In this document: one piece after another, positions 17,955 to 36,096 of the stretch
Numbering within the stretch: the first letter of the stretch is position 1
How the letters are laid out: each line of letters opens with the position of its first letter
From: Micrococcaceae bacterium RIT 802
GTDB taxonomy: Bacteria > Actinomycetota > Actinomycetes > Actinomycetales > Micrococcaceae
Reading direction: 5' to 3'
DNA length: 64,000 bases
NCBI GenBank assembly: GCA_016892645.1
Contig: JAFEMX010000001.1
Span: forward strand, 248,001 to 312,000
The notes under the pieces: model-generated
What the model was told of the DNA's origin: nothing
What the model saw: only the letters and a program-made list of their open reading frames with translations
Databases searched by the model: none
Position numbers and translations under genes: made by a program

Positions 17955-17990
17955 CCCGCACACCTTCGGGTGTGCGGGGCTCCGCTGTTT
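17955..17990 (+). terminator. Intrinsic terminator after rplL
   Basis: Perfect 10 bp stem CCCGCACACC / GGTGTGCGGG closed by a stable TTCG tetraloop, with a weak T-containing tail (GCTCCGCTGTTT). Confidence 0.8.
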
Positions 17991-18102
17991 AAGCCGTTCC
18001 CCGGCTGTTGAAGAAGTCACATTCGTTCGGATTGCCCGGCCGAATTTGCTACCGTAATAGGTAACGACTTGGTAACGCGCGGTGAAGAGGGAGGTGGATC
18101 GC

Positions 18103-19374
18103 TTGTCCAGCTCCACGACCATGGCCGCACGTCCGGCCCCGGCGGAGCCCGCCGCCGCCCCGGCCCCAGGTGCGCTGGAGGGCAGGACCGAGCCGCCCCG
18201 GAAGGGCACCCGCCTCGCCTTGCTGGATGGGCTGCGGCTCCTGGCCGCCATCGGCGTCATTCTCTACCACTACACCGCGTGGCACCACGGCTACTGGGGC
18301 GTCGAACCCGCCAAGGCGGCGTGGCCCTACCTCTCTCGGGTGAGCGTCTTCGGGAACATGGGCGTGCAGCTCTTCTTCGTGATCAGCGGCTTCGTCATCC
18401 TGCTCTCGGCCTACGGCAAGAGGCCCGCCCAATTCATCGGATCGCGTGTCGGCAGGCTGTTCCCCGCCTATTGGGTGGCCGTCCTGGCCACCGGCGTGCT
18501 GATCTTCTTCATCTGGCCCTCGATGGGGGAGCGGCTCTCCTTCGCCGACTGGGCGGTGAACCTGACGATGATGCAAACCGGCTTCCATGTTCCGCACGTC
18601 GACGGGGTCTACTGGACCCTCTGGGTCGAGATGCGTTTCTACGGCCTCGTCCTGGTCCTGATGATGCTTGGCTGGGTCACCCGCAAACGCATCCTGGCGT
18701 TCGCCGCCATCTGGCCCATGTTCGGTCTGCTCGCCCCGGTGATCCCGAGCAACTTCGTGCGCCAGGCCCTCATCCCCGAGCACGCTGCCCTCTTCGCCGG
18801 CGGAATGTGCCTGTTCCTGATCTACCGCTTCGGCCATACGCCGCTGCGGTGGGCAGTGCTCGGCCTGAATGTTGTCCAGGCCGCCTGGCTGACCGGGAAA
18901 ACCGGTAGCTCCGAGGCGATGGACCTGGTGGGGTATGCCATTCCGCCACAGGTCTACTGGGGCATCGTCGTCGGGATCTTCGCACTCATCGCGGTCCTGG
19001 TGCTGACTCCGCTGCGCCGTGTGGATCTCCCTGGCCTGGCCCTGGCAGGAGCCCTGACCTACCCGATCTACCTGTTGCACGAGATCTGGGGCTGGTGGAT
19101 CATCGACCAGCTCAGCGGACACCTCCCGCGTCCGGTCATCCTCGCCATCACGATGGCCGTCGCGGGGATCGCCGCCTACCTGGTCTACCGGTTCATCGAG
19201 CAGACGATCGGGCGCCGCCTCGGCAAGGCGGTCACCTCCGCCGTGGACGCAGTGGTCTCCCTGCGTGAACCGGCGAGCGCTTTCGCCGCCCGGGCCCGTG
19301 CGGCCGAGGACTCCCGCAAGCCGACTTCCCGGGTGCTTCCCCACAACCAGGGGGGAATCACCCGGGGGCTGTAA
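18103..19374 (+). CDS. Acyltransferase 3 family membrane protein (OafA/YrhL-like)
   Basis: Integral-membrane O-acyltransferase expected to acylate an envelope or secreted sugar. After a Pro/Ala-rich N-terminus comes the family start LALLDGLRLLAAIGVILYHYTAWHHG with the conserved His in the first helix, then VQLFFVISGFVIL and about ten hydrophobic segments up to YPIYLLHEIWGWWII. A cytoplasmic tail of about 55 residues ends the protein. I chose TTG 18103 because GGAGG lies 8 nt before it; GTG 18082 and ATG 18121 are in-frame alternatives. It sits between rplL and a convergent thiolase gene, an unusual place for an envelope enzyme. Confidence 0.85.
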   Translation: MSSSTTMAARPAPAEPAAAPAPGALEGRTEPPRKGTRLALLDGLRLLAAIGVILYHYTAWHHGYWGVEPAKAAWPYLSRVSVFGNMGVQLFFVISGFVILLSAYGKRPAQFIGSRVGRLFPAYWVAVLATGVLIFFIWPSMGERLSFADWAVNLTMMQTGFHVPHVDGVYWTLWVEMRFYGLVLVLMMLGWVTRKRILAFAAIWPMFGLLAPVIPSNFVRQALIPEHAALFAGGMCLFLIYRFGHTPLRWAVLGLNVVQAAWLTGKTGSSEAMDLVGYAIPPQVYWGIVVGIFALIAVLVLTPLRRVDLPGLALAGALTYPIYLLHEIWGWWIIDQLSGHLPRPVILAITMAVAGIAAYLVYRFIEQTIGRRLGKAVTSAVDAVVSLREPASAFAARARAAEDSRKPTSRVLPHNQGGITRGL

Positions 19375-19389
19375 CAGGTCCCCGCAGGC

Positions 19390-20583
19390 TCAGGCCTCCC
19401 GGGAAAGCAGCAGGGCCTCGCCTTGCCCGCCACCGCCGCACAGGCTCACTGCCGCCTTTCCACCGCCGCGCCGCTGCAATTCGAACGCGGCATGCAGTGC
19501 CAACCGGGCTCCCGAGGCACCAATCGGGTGGCCCAGGGCGATGGCGCCGCCGTGGAGATTCGTCTTCTCCAGCGGGTAGTCCAGGTCCTTCAGCGACTGG
19601 CAGGCAACGGCGCCGAACGCCTCGTTGATCTCGATGAAGTCCAGATCGGCGACCGACCATCCGGCCTTGCCCAGAGCGGAGTTGATGGCGTTGGACGGTT
19701 GTGAGTGCAGGGACGTGTCCGGGCCGGCTACCTGCCCCGGAGCGCCGATGACGGCGAGGATCTCCAGTCCCTTGCTCTCCGCGTATTCACGGGAGGCGAC
19801 GACGACGGCCGCCGCCCCATCCGAGAGGGGGGAGGAGTTGCCGGCGGTGATGGTTCCGTCCTTCGCGAAGGCGGGGCGTAGGCCGGCCAGCGTGTCGGCG
19901 GTGGTGTTGGGGCGGATTCCCTCGTCCGCGTCGACGATCACCGGATCGCCCTTGCGCTGTGGGACCGAGAGCGCGACGATCTCGTCGTCAAACACGCCGG
20001 ATTCCTGGGCCGCAGCCGCCCTTTGGTGCGATGCCGCGGCAACCTCGTCCTGCGGTAGCCGCTCGATCCCGAGCTCGGCATTCTTGGCTTCGGTGCTCAC
20101 CCCCATGGACTGGCCGTCGAAGGCATCGGTCAGTCCGTCATGGTCGACCGAGTCGATCGCCGTGAAGCTGCCGTAGTTCCATCCCTTCCGGCTGCCCGGC
20201 AGGAGGTGCGGTGCATTGGTCATCGACTCCTGGCCGCCCGCGACGACGACATCCGCCTCGCTGAGGCGGACCATGCGGGCCGCGTCGGTGATGGCTGCCA
20301 GCCCGGAGAGACAGACCTTGTTGATGGTCGCCGTGGGGACGTTCCAACCGATGCCCGCCTTGATGGCCGACTGGCGGGCCGGGTTCTGCCCGCATCCTGC
20401 CTGGACGACATGGCCCATGATGACGGCCTGGACGTCGACGGCCGGAACGCCCGCCTTGTCCAGGGCCCCGGCGATGGCGGCGGCGCCCAGCTCCACGGCG
20501 GTGAAACCTGCCAGTTGGCCCTTGAGCCGGCCGAACGGGGTGCGGGACCCCGAAATGATGACTGCGTCGCGGGGATCGGACAT
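19390..20583 (-). CDS. Acetyl-CoA C-acetyltransferase (thiolase)
   Basis: Condenses or cleaves acetoacetyl-CoA; biosynthetic or degradative direction is not decided by sequence. 397 residues with all active-site elements: nucleophile Cys91 (NKVCLSG), His352 (GHPIGASGARL) and the second Cys382 (SLCGGGGQG). GQESMTNAPHLLPGSR is typical of biosynthetic thiolases. It converges on the acyltransferase gene with only 15 bp between stops, and its start faces the rpoB upstream region. Confidence 0.93.
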   Translation of the reverse strand: MSDPRDAVIISGSRTPFGRLKGQLAGFTAVELGAAAIAGALDKAGVPAVDVQAVIMGHVVQAGCGQNPARQSAIKAGIGWNVPTATINKVCLSGLAAITDAARMVRLSEADVVVAGGQESMTNAPHLLPGSRKGWNYGSFTAIDSVDHDGLTDAFDGQSMGVSTEAKNAELGIERLPQDEVAAASHQRAAAAQESGVFDDEIVALSVPQRKGDPVIVDADEGIRPNTTADTLAGLRPAFAKDGTITAGNSSPLSDGAAAVVVASREYAESKGLEILAVIGAPGQVAGPDTSLHSQPSNAINSALGKAGWSVADLDFIEINEAFGAVACQSLKDLDYPLEKTNLHGGAIALGHPIGASGARLALHAAFELQRRGGGKAAVSLCGGGGQGEALLLSREA

Positions 20584-20925
20584 GGTGCGCTCACTTTCGT
20601 CGAAAACAGCTCTTCACCCAATTATCGTGACGCGGGCCATAATGACCAAAGCGCGATGACCCGCAGGGGCGAGGAGCGCGGCGGAGCCCGGGAATGCGGC
20701 CAATCAGGCGGCCCGGGAAATTTTTTGGTTCCGATGCGGGCCTTTTGGGCGAAGATCTAGTAGGGTGGACAGATACTCCATAGGCGTGTAATGTGGATCC
20801 TTGCGTCTTCCCTCTTTCCAGTCGGCCTTCATATAGCGGTGGGCCCGATGTTCGGTGGTGTTCCGGGTTCCTCATCCCGGGCGGGGATGGCGTCGGAAAC
20901 CTGACGGTCTGTGGAAGGATCCATC
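20584..20925. other. Intergenic region between thiolase and rpoB starts
   Basis: Holds the thiolase promoter on the minus strand and the rpoB promoter and leader on the plus strand. At 20686-20726 a hairpin of two CCCGGG hexamers with an inner GCC/GGC pair is followed by AAATTTTTT, resembling a plus-strand terminator although no plus-strand gene lies directly upstream. A TAGGGT box (20761-20766) is a possible rpoB -10, but I see no convincing -35 at the right distance. No gene is seen. Confidence 0.5.
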
Positions 20926-24432
<3,507 letters not shown>

Positions 24433-24564
24433 CACGACGGGCGGTGGCCCGGCACCCAAGCCGGGCACCCGCCGTCGTACCCGATCCTTTTCCCCTCCCC
24501 GGCAGGTCCAGCACCTGCCGATGAACACCAGACTTCTTCAGAACAAGAGAGAGACAGGGACCAT

Positions 24565-28455
<3,891 letters not shown>

Positions 28456-28470
28456 CCACAGCGGTCCAAG

Positions 28471-28521
28471 GACATGACGATGGCCGGCATCCCCGCAAGG
28501 GGTGCCGGCCATCGTCATGTC
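28471..28521 (+). terminator. Very long U-less hairpin after rpoC
   Basis: A 23 bp stem, interrupted only by one bulged T, runs from GACATGACGATGG to its complement around a GCAA loop. No U tract follows on either strand. It lies 15 bp after the rpoC stop and is the likely end of the rpoBC transcript. Confidence 0.7.
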
Positions 28522-28617
28522 CGCCCACACTCGTCATCCCGCACAACCAGGGGACTTGCCGCCTGGGCGACTAGTCCCCTAGTCAGCGTTGGACCCTGGT
28601 GTCCTCCTCTGCTTCAC

Positions 28618-29238
28618 TTACTGCCGTTGCCACCGGGTGGGTAGCGAGCTGCTGGGGTGGCGGAGGATGAAGCGCGCCGGGGGATAGGCGGCCGGCGACA
28701 CCGGCAGGCTGAACAAGGGCCAGGCCGGGCACGCCGAGATCCACTGGGCCGTATCCAGAAGGCCGAACTTGCGCGCCTCCGGGACGAAGCCCGCGCGGGG
28801 GAGCACGTAGAGCCGGCCGGCGGTCAGCAGCGTCGTTTCCGGATCGCTGGCGAAGACCGTGCGCCGGTACCAGCGGAGGCGGGACGAGCGGCGCAAGGCC
28901 ACCGACGCGTTGGCGATGAGGAACGCGTTGCCCCGGTCCACGAGTGCGTAGAACATCGCCCAGTGGGGGTCGTGCGTACCGAACACCGCCTGCTGGCGGC
29001 CCAATGCCGAGGCGTCCGAGGATTCCCGTTGGGTGCGGAATTCGGTGATCCCCCGGCGGTTGGACCCGTGAAAGATGTAGCGACCCGTGGCGGCGAGGTA
29101 GTCGAGGAATTCCGGGAAGGCCTCCACGGTGCCGTCGGTGCCCGTGGCCGCCTCATCGAGCAGGTCCAGTTCCAGACGGGCCAACGCCGGGCGGCGGTCC
29201 GCCCGGGTCCGCCGGCGGAGCAGTGGGCGGTATTCCAT
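28618..29238 (-). CDS. Uncharacterised protein with ADP-ribosyltransferase-like motifs
   Basis: I do not recognise a named family. The 206-residue soluble protein has a central block that resembles the ART fold: FHGS at 56-59 (an HG[ST] first motif), then AVFGTHDPHWAMFYALV at 84-100, like the G-x-Y/F-x-x-x-DP-x-x-A-x-x-Y second motif, and a later GRLYVLPRAGFVP strand region. The catalytic Glu of classic ARTs is not evident. It stands alone on the minus strand between rpoC and the str operon. The ART link is inference from motif spacing; the gene itself is well supported by length and composition. Confidence 0.6.
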   Translation of the reverse strand: MEYRPLLRRRTRADRRPALARLELDLLDEAATGTDGTVEAFPEFLDYLAATGRYIFHGSNRRGITEFRTQRESSDASALGRQQAVFGTHDPHWAMFYALVDRGNAFLIANASVALRRSSRLRWYRRTVFASDPETTLLTAGRLYVLPRAGFVPEARKFGLLDTAQWISACPAWPLFSLPVSPAAYPPARFILRHPSSSLPTRWQRQ

Positions 29239-29281
29239 GGGAAAAGTGTGCCACCGGCAAGCGCCCGGGGGATACGCGCGG

Positions 29282-29311
29282 TTCGGGAGTCGTTCGGCGC
29301 CGTGTTAGGAT
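29282..29311 (+). promoter_or_regulatory. Promoter candidate for the str operon
   Basis: TTCGGG (29282-29287) and TAGGAT (29306-29311) with an 18 bp spacer, followed by an A/T-rich stretch. The leader to rpsL would be about 185 nt. Confidence 0.45.
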
Positions 29312-29503
29312 ATGGGTAATTGTTTTTATGTGTGGCAAATGGACACGGTCCGGGTTGCGGGGAACTTGCGCAACAAATGCCACACTTTTGCACGCCTACG
29401 GTCGACTCCGCAAGCGCTGCGATGAAACGACCAAAAGCGCAGTGTCCAGTAGCCGCATGTGGGGCTCGGGCGCAGCAGAACCAAGAAACCGGAGGACACG
29501 AAA

Positions 29504-29878
29504 GTGCCTACTATTCAGCAGTTGGTCCGCAAGGGCCGCTCGCCGAAGGTCAACAAGACCAAGGCCCCTGCCCTGAAGGGCAACCCGATGCGTCGTGGCG
29601 TATGCACCCGTGTGTACACCACCACCCCGAAGAAGCCGAACTCCGCTCTGCGTAAGGTCGCCCGCGTGCGCCTGGCCGGCGGCGTCGAGGTCACCGCATA
29701 CATTCCCGGCGTCGGCCACAACCTGCAGGAGCACTCCATCGTGCTCGTCCGCGGCGGCCGCGTGAAGGACCTTCCGGGTGTCCGTTACAAGATCGTCCGC
29801 GGTGCACTTGATACGCAGGGCGTGAAGAACCGTAAGCAGGCTCGCTCCCGCTACGGCGCCAAGAAGGAGAATAAGTAA
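29504..29878 (+). CDS. rpsL: 30S ribosomal protein S12
   Basis: Decoding-centre protein and target site of streptomycin resistance mutations. 124 residues beginning [12 protein letters not shown] from GTG 29504 with GGAGGA upstream. Lys43 (TTPKKPNSA) and Lys88 (GRVKDLPG) are unchanged, the streptomycin-sensitive state. Its TAA overlaps the rpsG ATG by one base. Confidence 0.98.
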   Translation: MPTIQQLVRKGRSPKVNKTKAPALKGNPMRRGVCTRVYTTTPKKPNSALRKVARVRLAGGVEVTAYIPGVGHNLQEHSIVLVRGGRVKDLPGVRYKIVRGALDTQGVKNRKQARSRYGAKKENK

Positions 29879-30348
29879 TGCCACGTAAGGGTCCGGCGCC
29901 CAAGCGCCCCCTCGTTTCCGATCCGGTCTACGGTGCACCCCTGGTGACCCAGCTGATCAACAAGGTCCTGGTCGACGGCAAGAAATCCACCGCCGAGCGC
30001 ATCGTCTACGGTGCACTTGAAGGTGTCCAGGCCAAGACCAACGCCGATCCGGTGGTTGCCCTCAAGAAGGCCATGGACAACGTCCGTCCGGCCATCGAGG
30101 TCAAGTCCCGCCGCGTCGGTGGCGCCACCTACCAGGTGCCGATCGAGGTCAAGCCGGGCCGCGCGACCGCGCTGGCTCTGCGCTGGCTCGTCGGATACTC
30201 CAAGGCCCGCCGCGAGAAGACGATGATCGAACGTCTCATGAACGAGATCCTCGACGCATCGAACGGTCTGGGTGCCGCTGTGAAGCGCCGCGAAGACACT
30301 CACAAGATGGCCGAATCCAACAAGGCATTCGCCCACTACCGCTGGTAA
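29878..30348 (+). CDS. rpsG: 30S ribosomal protein S7
   Basis: Primary binder that nucleates the 30S head and lines the exit site. 156 residues, [11 protein letters not shown] at the start and the typical [24 protein letters not shown] core. TAATG overlap with rpsL implies coupled translation. S7 is the classic feedback repressor of the str operon in E. coli; whether that applies here is unknown. Confidence 0.98.
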   Translation: MPRKGPAPKRPLVSDPVYGAPLVTQLINKVLVDGKKSTAERIVYGALEGVQAKTNADPVVALKKAMDNVRPAIEVKSRRVGGATYQVPIEVKPGRATALALRWLVGYSKARREKTMIERLMNEILDASNGLGAAVKRREDTHKMAESNKAFAHYRW

Positions 30349-30432
30349 CCGGCCTCATGCACGACGTCGCGGCGGGGCACCACAGGTGCTCCACCGCCGT
30401 CGCGCAGGAATCCACAGAAAAAGGGAGACAAC

Positions 30433-32547
30433 GTGGCACAGGACGTGCTCACCGACCTCACGAAGGTCCGCAACATCGGCATCATGGCGCACATCGATGC
30501 CGGTAAGACCACTACTACGGAACGCATCCTGTTCTACACGGGTGTGAACCACAAGATCGGCGAAACGCACGACGGCGCATCGACGACTGACTGGATGGAA
30601 CAGGAAAAGGAACGCGGCATCACGATCACGTCGGCCGCCGTGACCTCCTTCTGGGACAACAACCAGATCAACATCATCGATACGCCGGGCCACGTTGACT
30701 TCACGGTCGAGGTCGAGCGCGCACTGCGCGTGCTCGACGGCGCCGTTGCCGTTTTCGACGGCAAGGAAGGCGTGGAGCCGCAGTCCGAGACTGTCTGGCG
30801 CCAGGCCGACAAGTACGACGTTCCGCGCATCTGCTTCGTCAACAAGATGGACAAGCTCGGGGCCGACTTCTACTACACGGTCGACACGATCGTGAAGCGC
30901 CTGGGTGCGAAGCCGCTGGTCATGCAGCTGCCGATCGGTGCTGAGAACGACTTCATCGGCGTCGTGGACCTCGTCAAGATGAAGGCCCTCGTGTGGCCCG
31001 GCGACGCCAAGGGCGACGTGACCATGGGTGCGGCCTACGAGACTCGGGAAATCCCGGAGGACCTCCAGGCCAAGGCCGAGGAGTACCGTGCCAAGCTCAT
31101 CGAGGACGTTTCCGAGTCCTCCGACGAGCTGATGGAGAAGTACCTCGAGGGCGAGGAAATCACCAACGAGGAACTGGTCGCCGGCATCCGCAAGATGACC
31201 GTGAACTCCGAGGCCTACCCGGTCTTCTGCGGGTCCGCGTTCAAGAACCGCGGTGTGCAGCCCATGCTCGACGCCGTCGTGTCCTACCTCCCGTCGCCGC
31301 TGGACGTCCCCCCGATGATCGGGCATGACCCGCGCAACGAGGAAGTCGAGATGACGCGCAAGCCGAGCGAGGAAGAGCCGTTCTCCGCCTTGGCGTTCAA
31401 GATCGCTACGCACCCGTTCTTCGGGCAGCTGACCTTCATCCGGGTCTACTCCGGCAAGGCATCTTCCGGCCTCCAGGTGATGAACACCACCAAGGGCAAG
31501 AAGGAGCGCATCGGAAAGCTCTTCCAGATGCACGCCAACAAGGAGAACCCGGTGGACGAGGCACACGCCGGGCACATCTACGCGGCCATCGGCCTGAAGG
31601 ACACCACGACCGGTGACACCCTCGCTGCGGTCGACGCACCGATCGTGCTCGAGTCGATGTCGTTCCCGGACCCGGTGATCTTCGTGGCCATCGAGCCGAA
31701 GACGAAGGGTGACCAGGAGAAGCTCTCCACGGCCATCCAGAAGCTTTCTGCAGAGGACCCCACGTTCACCGTTTCGTTGAACGAGGACACCGGCCAGACC
31801 GAGATCGGCGGCATGGGCGAGCTCCACCTGGATATCCTGGTGGACCGCATGAAGCGCGAGTTCCGCGTCGAGGCCAACGTGGGCAAGCCCCAGGTTGCCT
31901 ACCGCGAGACGATCAAGAAGGCCGTCGACAAGGTCGACTTCACGCACAAGAAGCAGACCGGCGGTTCGGGACAGTTCGCCAAGGTCCAGATGGCCTTCGA
32001 GCCCCTGGATACCTCGGAAGGCGTGTTCTACGAGTTCAAGAACGCCGTCACCGGTGGCCGCATCCCGCGCGAATACATTCCGTCCGTGGATGCCGGCATC
32101 CAGGCCGCGATGCAGTTCGGCGTGCTGGCCGGCTACCCGATGGTCGGCGTCAAGGCGACCCTGCTTGACGGCGCCTACCACGATGTCGACTCGTCCGAAA
32201 TGGCGTTCAAGATCGCCGGCTCCCAGGTGTTCAAGGAAGGTGCACGTCGCGCCAACCCGATCATCCTGGAACCGCTGATGGCCGTTGAGGTCCGTACTCC
32301 CGAGGAGTACATGGGCGATGTCATCGGTGACCTGAACTCCCGTCGTGGATCCATCCAGTCCATGGAGGATGCCGCCGGCGTGAAGGTCATCAAGGCCAGC
32401 GTTCCGCTCTCGGAGATGTTCGGCTACATTGGCGACCTGCGGTCCAAGACCCAGGGGCGTGCCGTGTACTCGATGACCTTCGAAAGCTACGCCGAGGTCC
32501 CCAAGGCTGTCGCCGAGGAGATCATCCAGAAGTCCCGCGGCGAGTAA
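30433..32547 (+). CDS. fusA: Elongation factor G
   Basis: Translocation GTPase. 704 residues; the G1 motif is [15 protein letters not shown]3 DTPGHVDFT and G4 NKMDKLG, followed by domains II-V ([26 protein letters not shown]). GTG 30433 is preceded by AAAAAGGGAGA. Third gene of the str operon. Confidence 0.98.
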   Translation: MAQDVLTDLTKVRNIGIMAHIDAGKTTTTERILFYTGVNHKIGETHDGASTTDWMEQEKERGITITSAAVTSFWDNNQINIIDTPGHVDFTVEVERALRVLDGAVAVFDGKEGVEPQSETVWRQADKYDVPRICFVNKMDKLGADFYYTVDTIVKRLGAKPLVMQLPIGAENDFIGVVDLVKMKALVWPGDAKGDVTMGAAYETREIPEDLQAKAEEYRAKLIEDVSESSDELMEKYLEGEEITNEELVAGIRKMTVNSEAYPVFCGSAFKNRGVQPMLDAVVSYLPSPLDVPPMIGHDPRNEEVEMTRKPSEEEPFSALAFKIATHPFFGQLTFIRVYSGKASSGLQVMNTTKGKKERIGKLFQMHANKENPVDEAHAGHIYAAIGLKDTTTGDTLAAVDAPIVLESMSFPDPVIFVAIEPKTKGDQEKLSTAIQKLSAEDPTFTVSLNEDTGQTEIGGMGELHLDILVDRMKREFRVEANVGKPQVAYRETIKKAVDKVDFTHKKQTGGSGQFAKVQMAFEPLDTSEGVFYEFKNAVTGGRIPREYIPSVDAGIQAAMQFGVLAGYPMVGVKATLLDGAYHDVDSSEMAFKIAGSQVFKEGARRANPIILEPLMAVEVRTPEEYMGDVIGDLNSRRGSIQSMEDAAGVKVIKASVPLSEMFGYIGDLRSKTQGRAVYSMTFESYAEVPKAVAEEIIQKSRGE

Positions 32548-32601
32548 TCGCCAACGGGATCTAGACTGGTCGCGGACCGAAAGGTAAGCGACACCGGGTT
32601 T

Positions 32602-32629
32602 GCCGGCCGGGCAGGGATGTCCGGCCGGC
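32602..32629 (+). terminator. Hairpin between fusA and tuf
   Basis: GCCGGCCGG (32602-32610) and CCGGCCGGC (32621-32629) form a 9 bp stem with a 10 nt loop. No U tract. It may reduce read-through from fusA, with tuf having its own promoter downstream. Confidence 0.4.
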
Positions 32630-32681
32630 CTCCCCAGGCGAACGAAGGGTTCCCGTAGCGGAGCCGGACGGAAACCGCAAT

Positions 32682-32711
32682 TTCAAGAAATAAACAAGCC
32701 CACAGTAGACT
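32682..32711 (+). promoter_or_regulatory. Promoter candidate for tuf
   Basis: TTCAAG (32682-32687) and TAGACT (32706-32711) with an 18 bp spacer inside an unusually A/T-rich segment. It would give tuf an extra transcript with a leader of about 65 nt. Confidence 0.55.
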
Positions 32712-32780
32712 TAATTGAGATTCGCCTGCGAACCGCGCAGGCGGGGTAAGTCTTCTGAAAAAACGTTCTAGGAGGAACCT

Positions 32781-33971
<1,191 letters not shown>

Positions 33972-34001
33972 TCTCTGCCTGATGATCTGACCCGTAGGTC
34001 G

Positions 34002-34040
34002 GAAAAAGCCCCGCCGTTCATTTGGCGGGGCTTTTTCATG
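34002..34040 (+). terminator. Intrinsic terminator after tuf
   Basis: Perfect 14 bp stem GAAAAAGCCCCGCC (34002-34015) / GGCGGGGCTTTTTC (34024-34037), whose 3' arm supplies the T run. Ends the str operon. Confidence 0.93.
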
Positions 34041-34507
34041 CCCGGAGCCGGGGACGCGGGGCACCTTCGGGCCCCGGGACGGCGGGGTGCGGCGGGTGAC
34101 CCTGTGTCCTTGGGCACGACGGATCGGTATGGATTGGCAAATGCGGCCCCGATCTGACACACTGGATAAGTTGTTCAAGCGCCTCTTTGTGCCTTGTGCT
34201 CGCCGATCGGTCCGCCGATACCGGAGCCGGGGCCGGTTTCGACCGAGATCGCGTCCCGCCCGGGATAATGCCCGGGGCAGGGGCGGATACGACTGAAACA
34301 CCGAGGCCCAAATATGACCCGCCCCCATTCTTTAGGGTCGTGCAGCCGAAACAAGGCGACACGCCCGACCGCGGGGGTCGGAGCTTCGGCGGGGTGAGGA
34401 ACCCGGGCTTGCCCGGATTCAGCCCGTGCGGAGTGTGCCGGTCCGCAAGGACCCGTTAGTGCACAGTAACTGTACAGAGAGTGCTACTTAGAAAGAGGCA
34501 TGACGCC
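34041..34507 (+). other. Gene-free region ahead of the S10 operon
   Basis: No gene is supported here. It contains a promoter candidate (34134-34163), a GATAAT box at 34264-34269 set in a G+C-rich setting, a TAGGGT at 34333-34338 and an 11 bp palindrome ACAGTAACTGT (34463-34473) about 35 bp before rpsJ. The leader is long enough (over 300 nt from the first promoter) to hold an S10-type control element, but I see no match to a known one. Confidence 0.5.
34134..34163 (+). promoter_or_regulatory. Promoter candidate for the S10 operon
   Basis: TTGGCA (34134-34139) and CACACT (34158-34163) with an 18 bp spacer; TGA just before the -10 gives an extended -10 form. Weakly supported. Confidence 0.35.
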
Positions 34508-34816
34508 ATGGCGGGACAAAAAATCCGCATCCGGCTGAAGTCGTATGACCACGAGGTCATTGACGTTTCTGCCCGGAAGATCGTTGAGACGGTCACGCGC
34601 GCAGGCGCAACCGTAGTCGGCCCCGTGCCGCTGCCGACGGAGAAGAACGTGTACTGCGTGATCCGTTCGCCCCACAAGTACAAGGACAGCCGTGAGCACT
34701 TCGAAATGCGCACGCACAAGCGTCTGATCGACATCGTCGATCCGACCCCGAAGGCTGTTGATTCGCTGATGCGTCTCGACCTGCCGGCGGACGTCAACAT
34801 CGAAATCAAGCTTTAG
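34508..34816 (+). CDS. rpsJ: 30S ribosomal protein S10
   Basis: Head protein of the 30S subunit and, as NusE, part of antitermination complexes. 102 residues, [15 protein letters not shown] at the start, [10 protein letters not shown] loop. ATG 34508 follows GAAAGAGG. First gene of the S10 operon, which reads on through rpsQ. Confidence 0.97.
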   Translation: MAGQKIRIRLKSYDHEVIDVSARKIVETVTRAGATVVGPVPLPTEKNVYCVIRSPHKYKDSREHFEMRTHKRLIDIVDPTPKAVDSLMRLDLPADVNIEIKL

Positions 34817-34834
34817 GGGAGGTGCTGAGAAACT

Positions 34835-35485
34835 ATGACCGCAACCCGTAATGTAAAGGGCCTGCTGGGCACGAAGCTCGGCATGACCCAGGTCTGGGAC
34901 GAGAACCACAATCTCATCCCCGTCACTGTCGTGCAGGTAGATCCCAATGTCGTGACCCAACTCCGCAACGCGGACCGCGATGGCTATGCAGCCGTACAGA
35001 TCGGCTACGGCCAGATCGACCCGCGCAAGGTCACCCAGCCGTTGGCCGGCCACTTCGAGGCCGCAGGGGTCACCCCGCGCCGCCACGTGGTCGAGCTGCG
35101 CACCGCGGATGCCGACACGTACAACCTGGGCCAGGAACTGTCCGTGGAGGTCTTCGAGGCCGGCCAGAAGGTCGATGTCGTGGGCAAGTCCAAGGGCAAG
35201 GGATTCGCCGGTGTCATGAAGCGTCACGGCTTCTCCGGTGTCGGTGCATCGCACGGTGCCCACAAGAACCACCGCAAGCCCGGTTCCATCGGCGGAGCTT
35301 CAACTCCCGGACGCGTTTTCCAGGGCCAGCGCATGGCTGGCCGCATGGGCGCCGAGCGCGTGACCACGATGAACCTCACGGTTCACGCCGTGGACGCCGA
35401 GAAGAACCTCCTGCTGATCAAGGGTGCCGTCCCCGGCGCCCGCGGCCGGGTCGTCCTCGTACGCACCGCCGTGAAGGGAGCATAA
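34835..35485 (+). CDS. rplC: 50S ribosomal protein L3
   Basis: Early assembly protein near the peptidyl-transferase centre. 216 residues with [15 protein letters not shown] and the central loop [22 protein letters not shown], which reaches toward the active site. GGGGAGGTG precedes the ATG. Gap to rpsJ is 18 bp. Confidence 0.97.
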   Translation: MTATRNVKGLLGTKLGMTQVWDENHNLIPVTVVQVDPNVVTQLRNADRDGYAAVQIGYGQIDPRKVTQPLAGHFEAAGVTPRRHVVELRTADADTYNLGQELSVEVFEAGQKVDVVGKSKGKGFAGVMKRHGFSGVGASHGAHKNHRKPGSIGGASTPGRVFQGQRMAGRMGAERVTTMNLTVHAVDAEKNLLLIKGAVPGARGRVVLVRTAVKGA

Positions 35486-35490
35486 GCACC

Positions 35491-36096
35491 ATGGCTAACA
35501 CCGCACTGAAGGTCGAGCTTCCTGCCTCGATCTTTGACGTTCAGACCAACGTTCCGCTGCTGCACCAGGTCGTCGTGGGCCAGCTTGCTGCCGCCCGTCA
35601 GGGTACGCACAAGACCAAGACCCGCGCCGAGGTTTCCGGTGCCGGTCGCAAGCCGTTCAAGCAGAAGGGCACCGGACGAGCCCGTCAGGGTTCCATCCGC
35701 GCCCCGCACATGACCGGTGGTGGCGTGGTCCACGGGCCGACGCCGCGCGATTACTCGCAGCGCACTCCCAAGAAGATGAAGGCAGCCGCCCTGCGTGGAG
35801 CCCTCTCTGACCGTGCCCGCCACGATCGCGTTCACGTGATCGAAAACTTGGTTGCCGGCTCCGCGCCGTCGACCAAGGATGCGCTGGCCACCCTGCGCGC
35901 TCTCACCGAGCGCAAGAACCTGCTCGTAGTCATCGACCGCGCCAACGACGTTGCAGCACTTTCCGTGCGCAACCTGGTGAACGTCCACGCCCTCTACGTC
36001 GACCAGCTGAACACCTACGATGTTCTGGTCGCCGATGACGTGGTATTCACCAAGGCCGCATTCGATGCCCTGGTCAACAAGGAGGACGCCAAGTGA
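35491..36096 (+). CDS. rplD: 50S ribosomal protein L4
   Basis: Lines the exit tunnel; its extended loop ([18 protein letters not shown]) reaches the tunnel constriction where macrolides bind. 201 residues. L4 represses the S10 operon in E. coli. It follows rplC by 5 bp and overlaps rplW by 4 bp. Confidence 0.97.
   Translation: MANTALKVELPASIFDVQTNVPLLHQVVVGQLAAARQGTHKTKTRAEVSGAGRKPFKQKGTGRARQGSIRAPHMTGGGVVHGPTPRDYSQRTPKKMKAAALRGALSDRARHDRVHVIENLVAGSAPSTKDALATLRALTERKNLLVVIDRANDVAALSVRNLVNVHALYVDQLNTYDVLVADDVVFTKAAFDALVNKEDAK

Noticed and set aside
34087-34296. 70-codon plus-strand frame in the S10 upstream region
   Set aside because: Arg-rich composition typical of random high-GC frames and no ribosome-binding site; overlaps promoter candidates.
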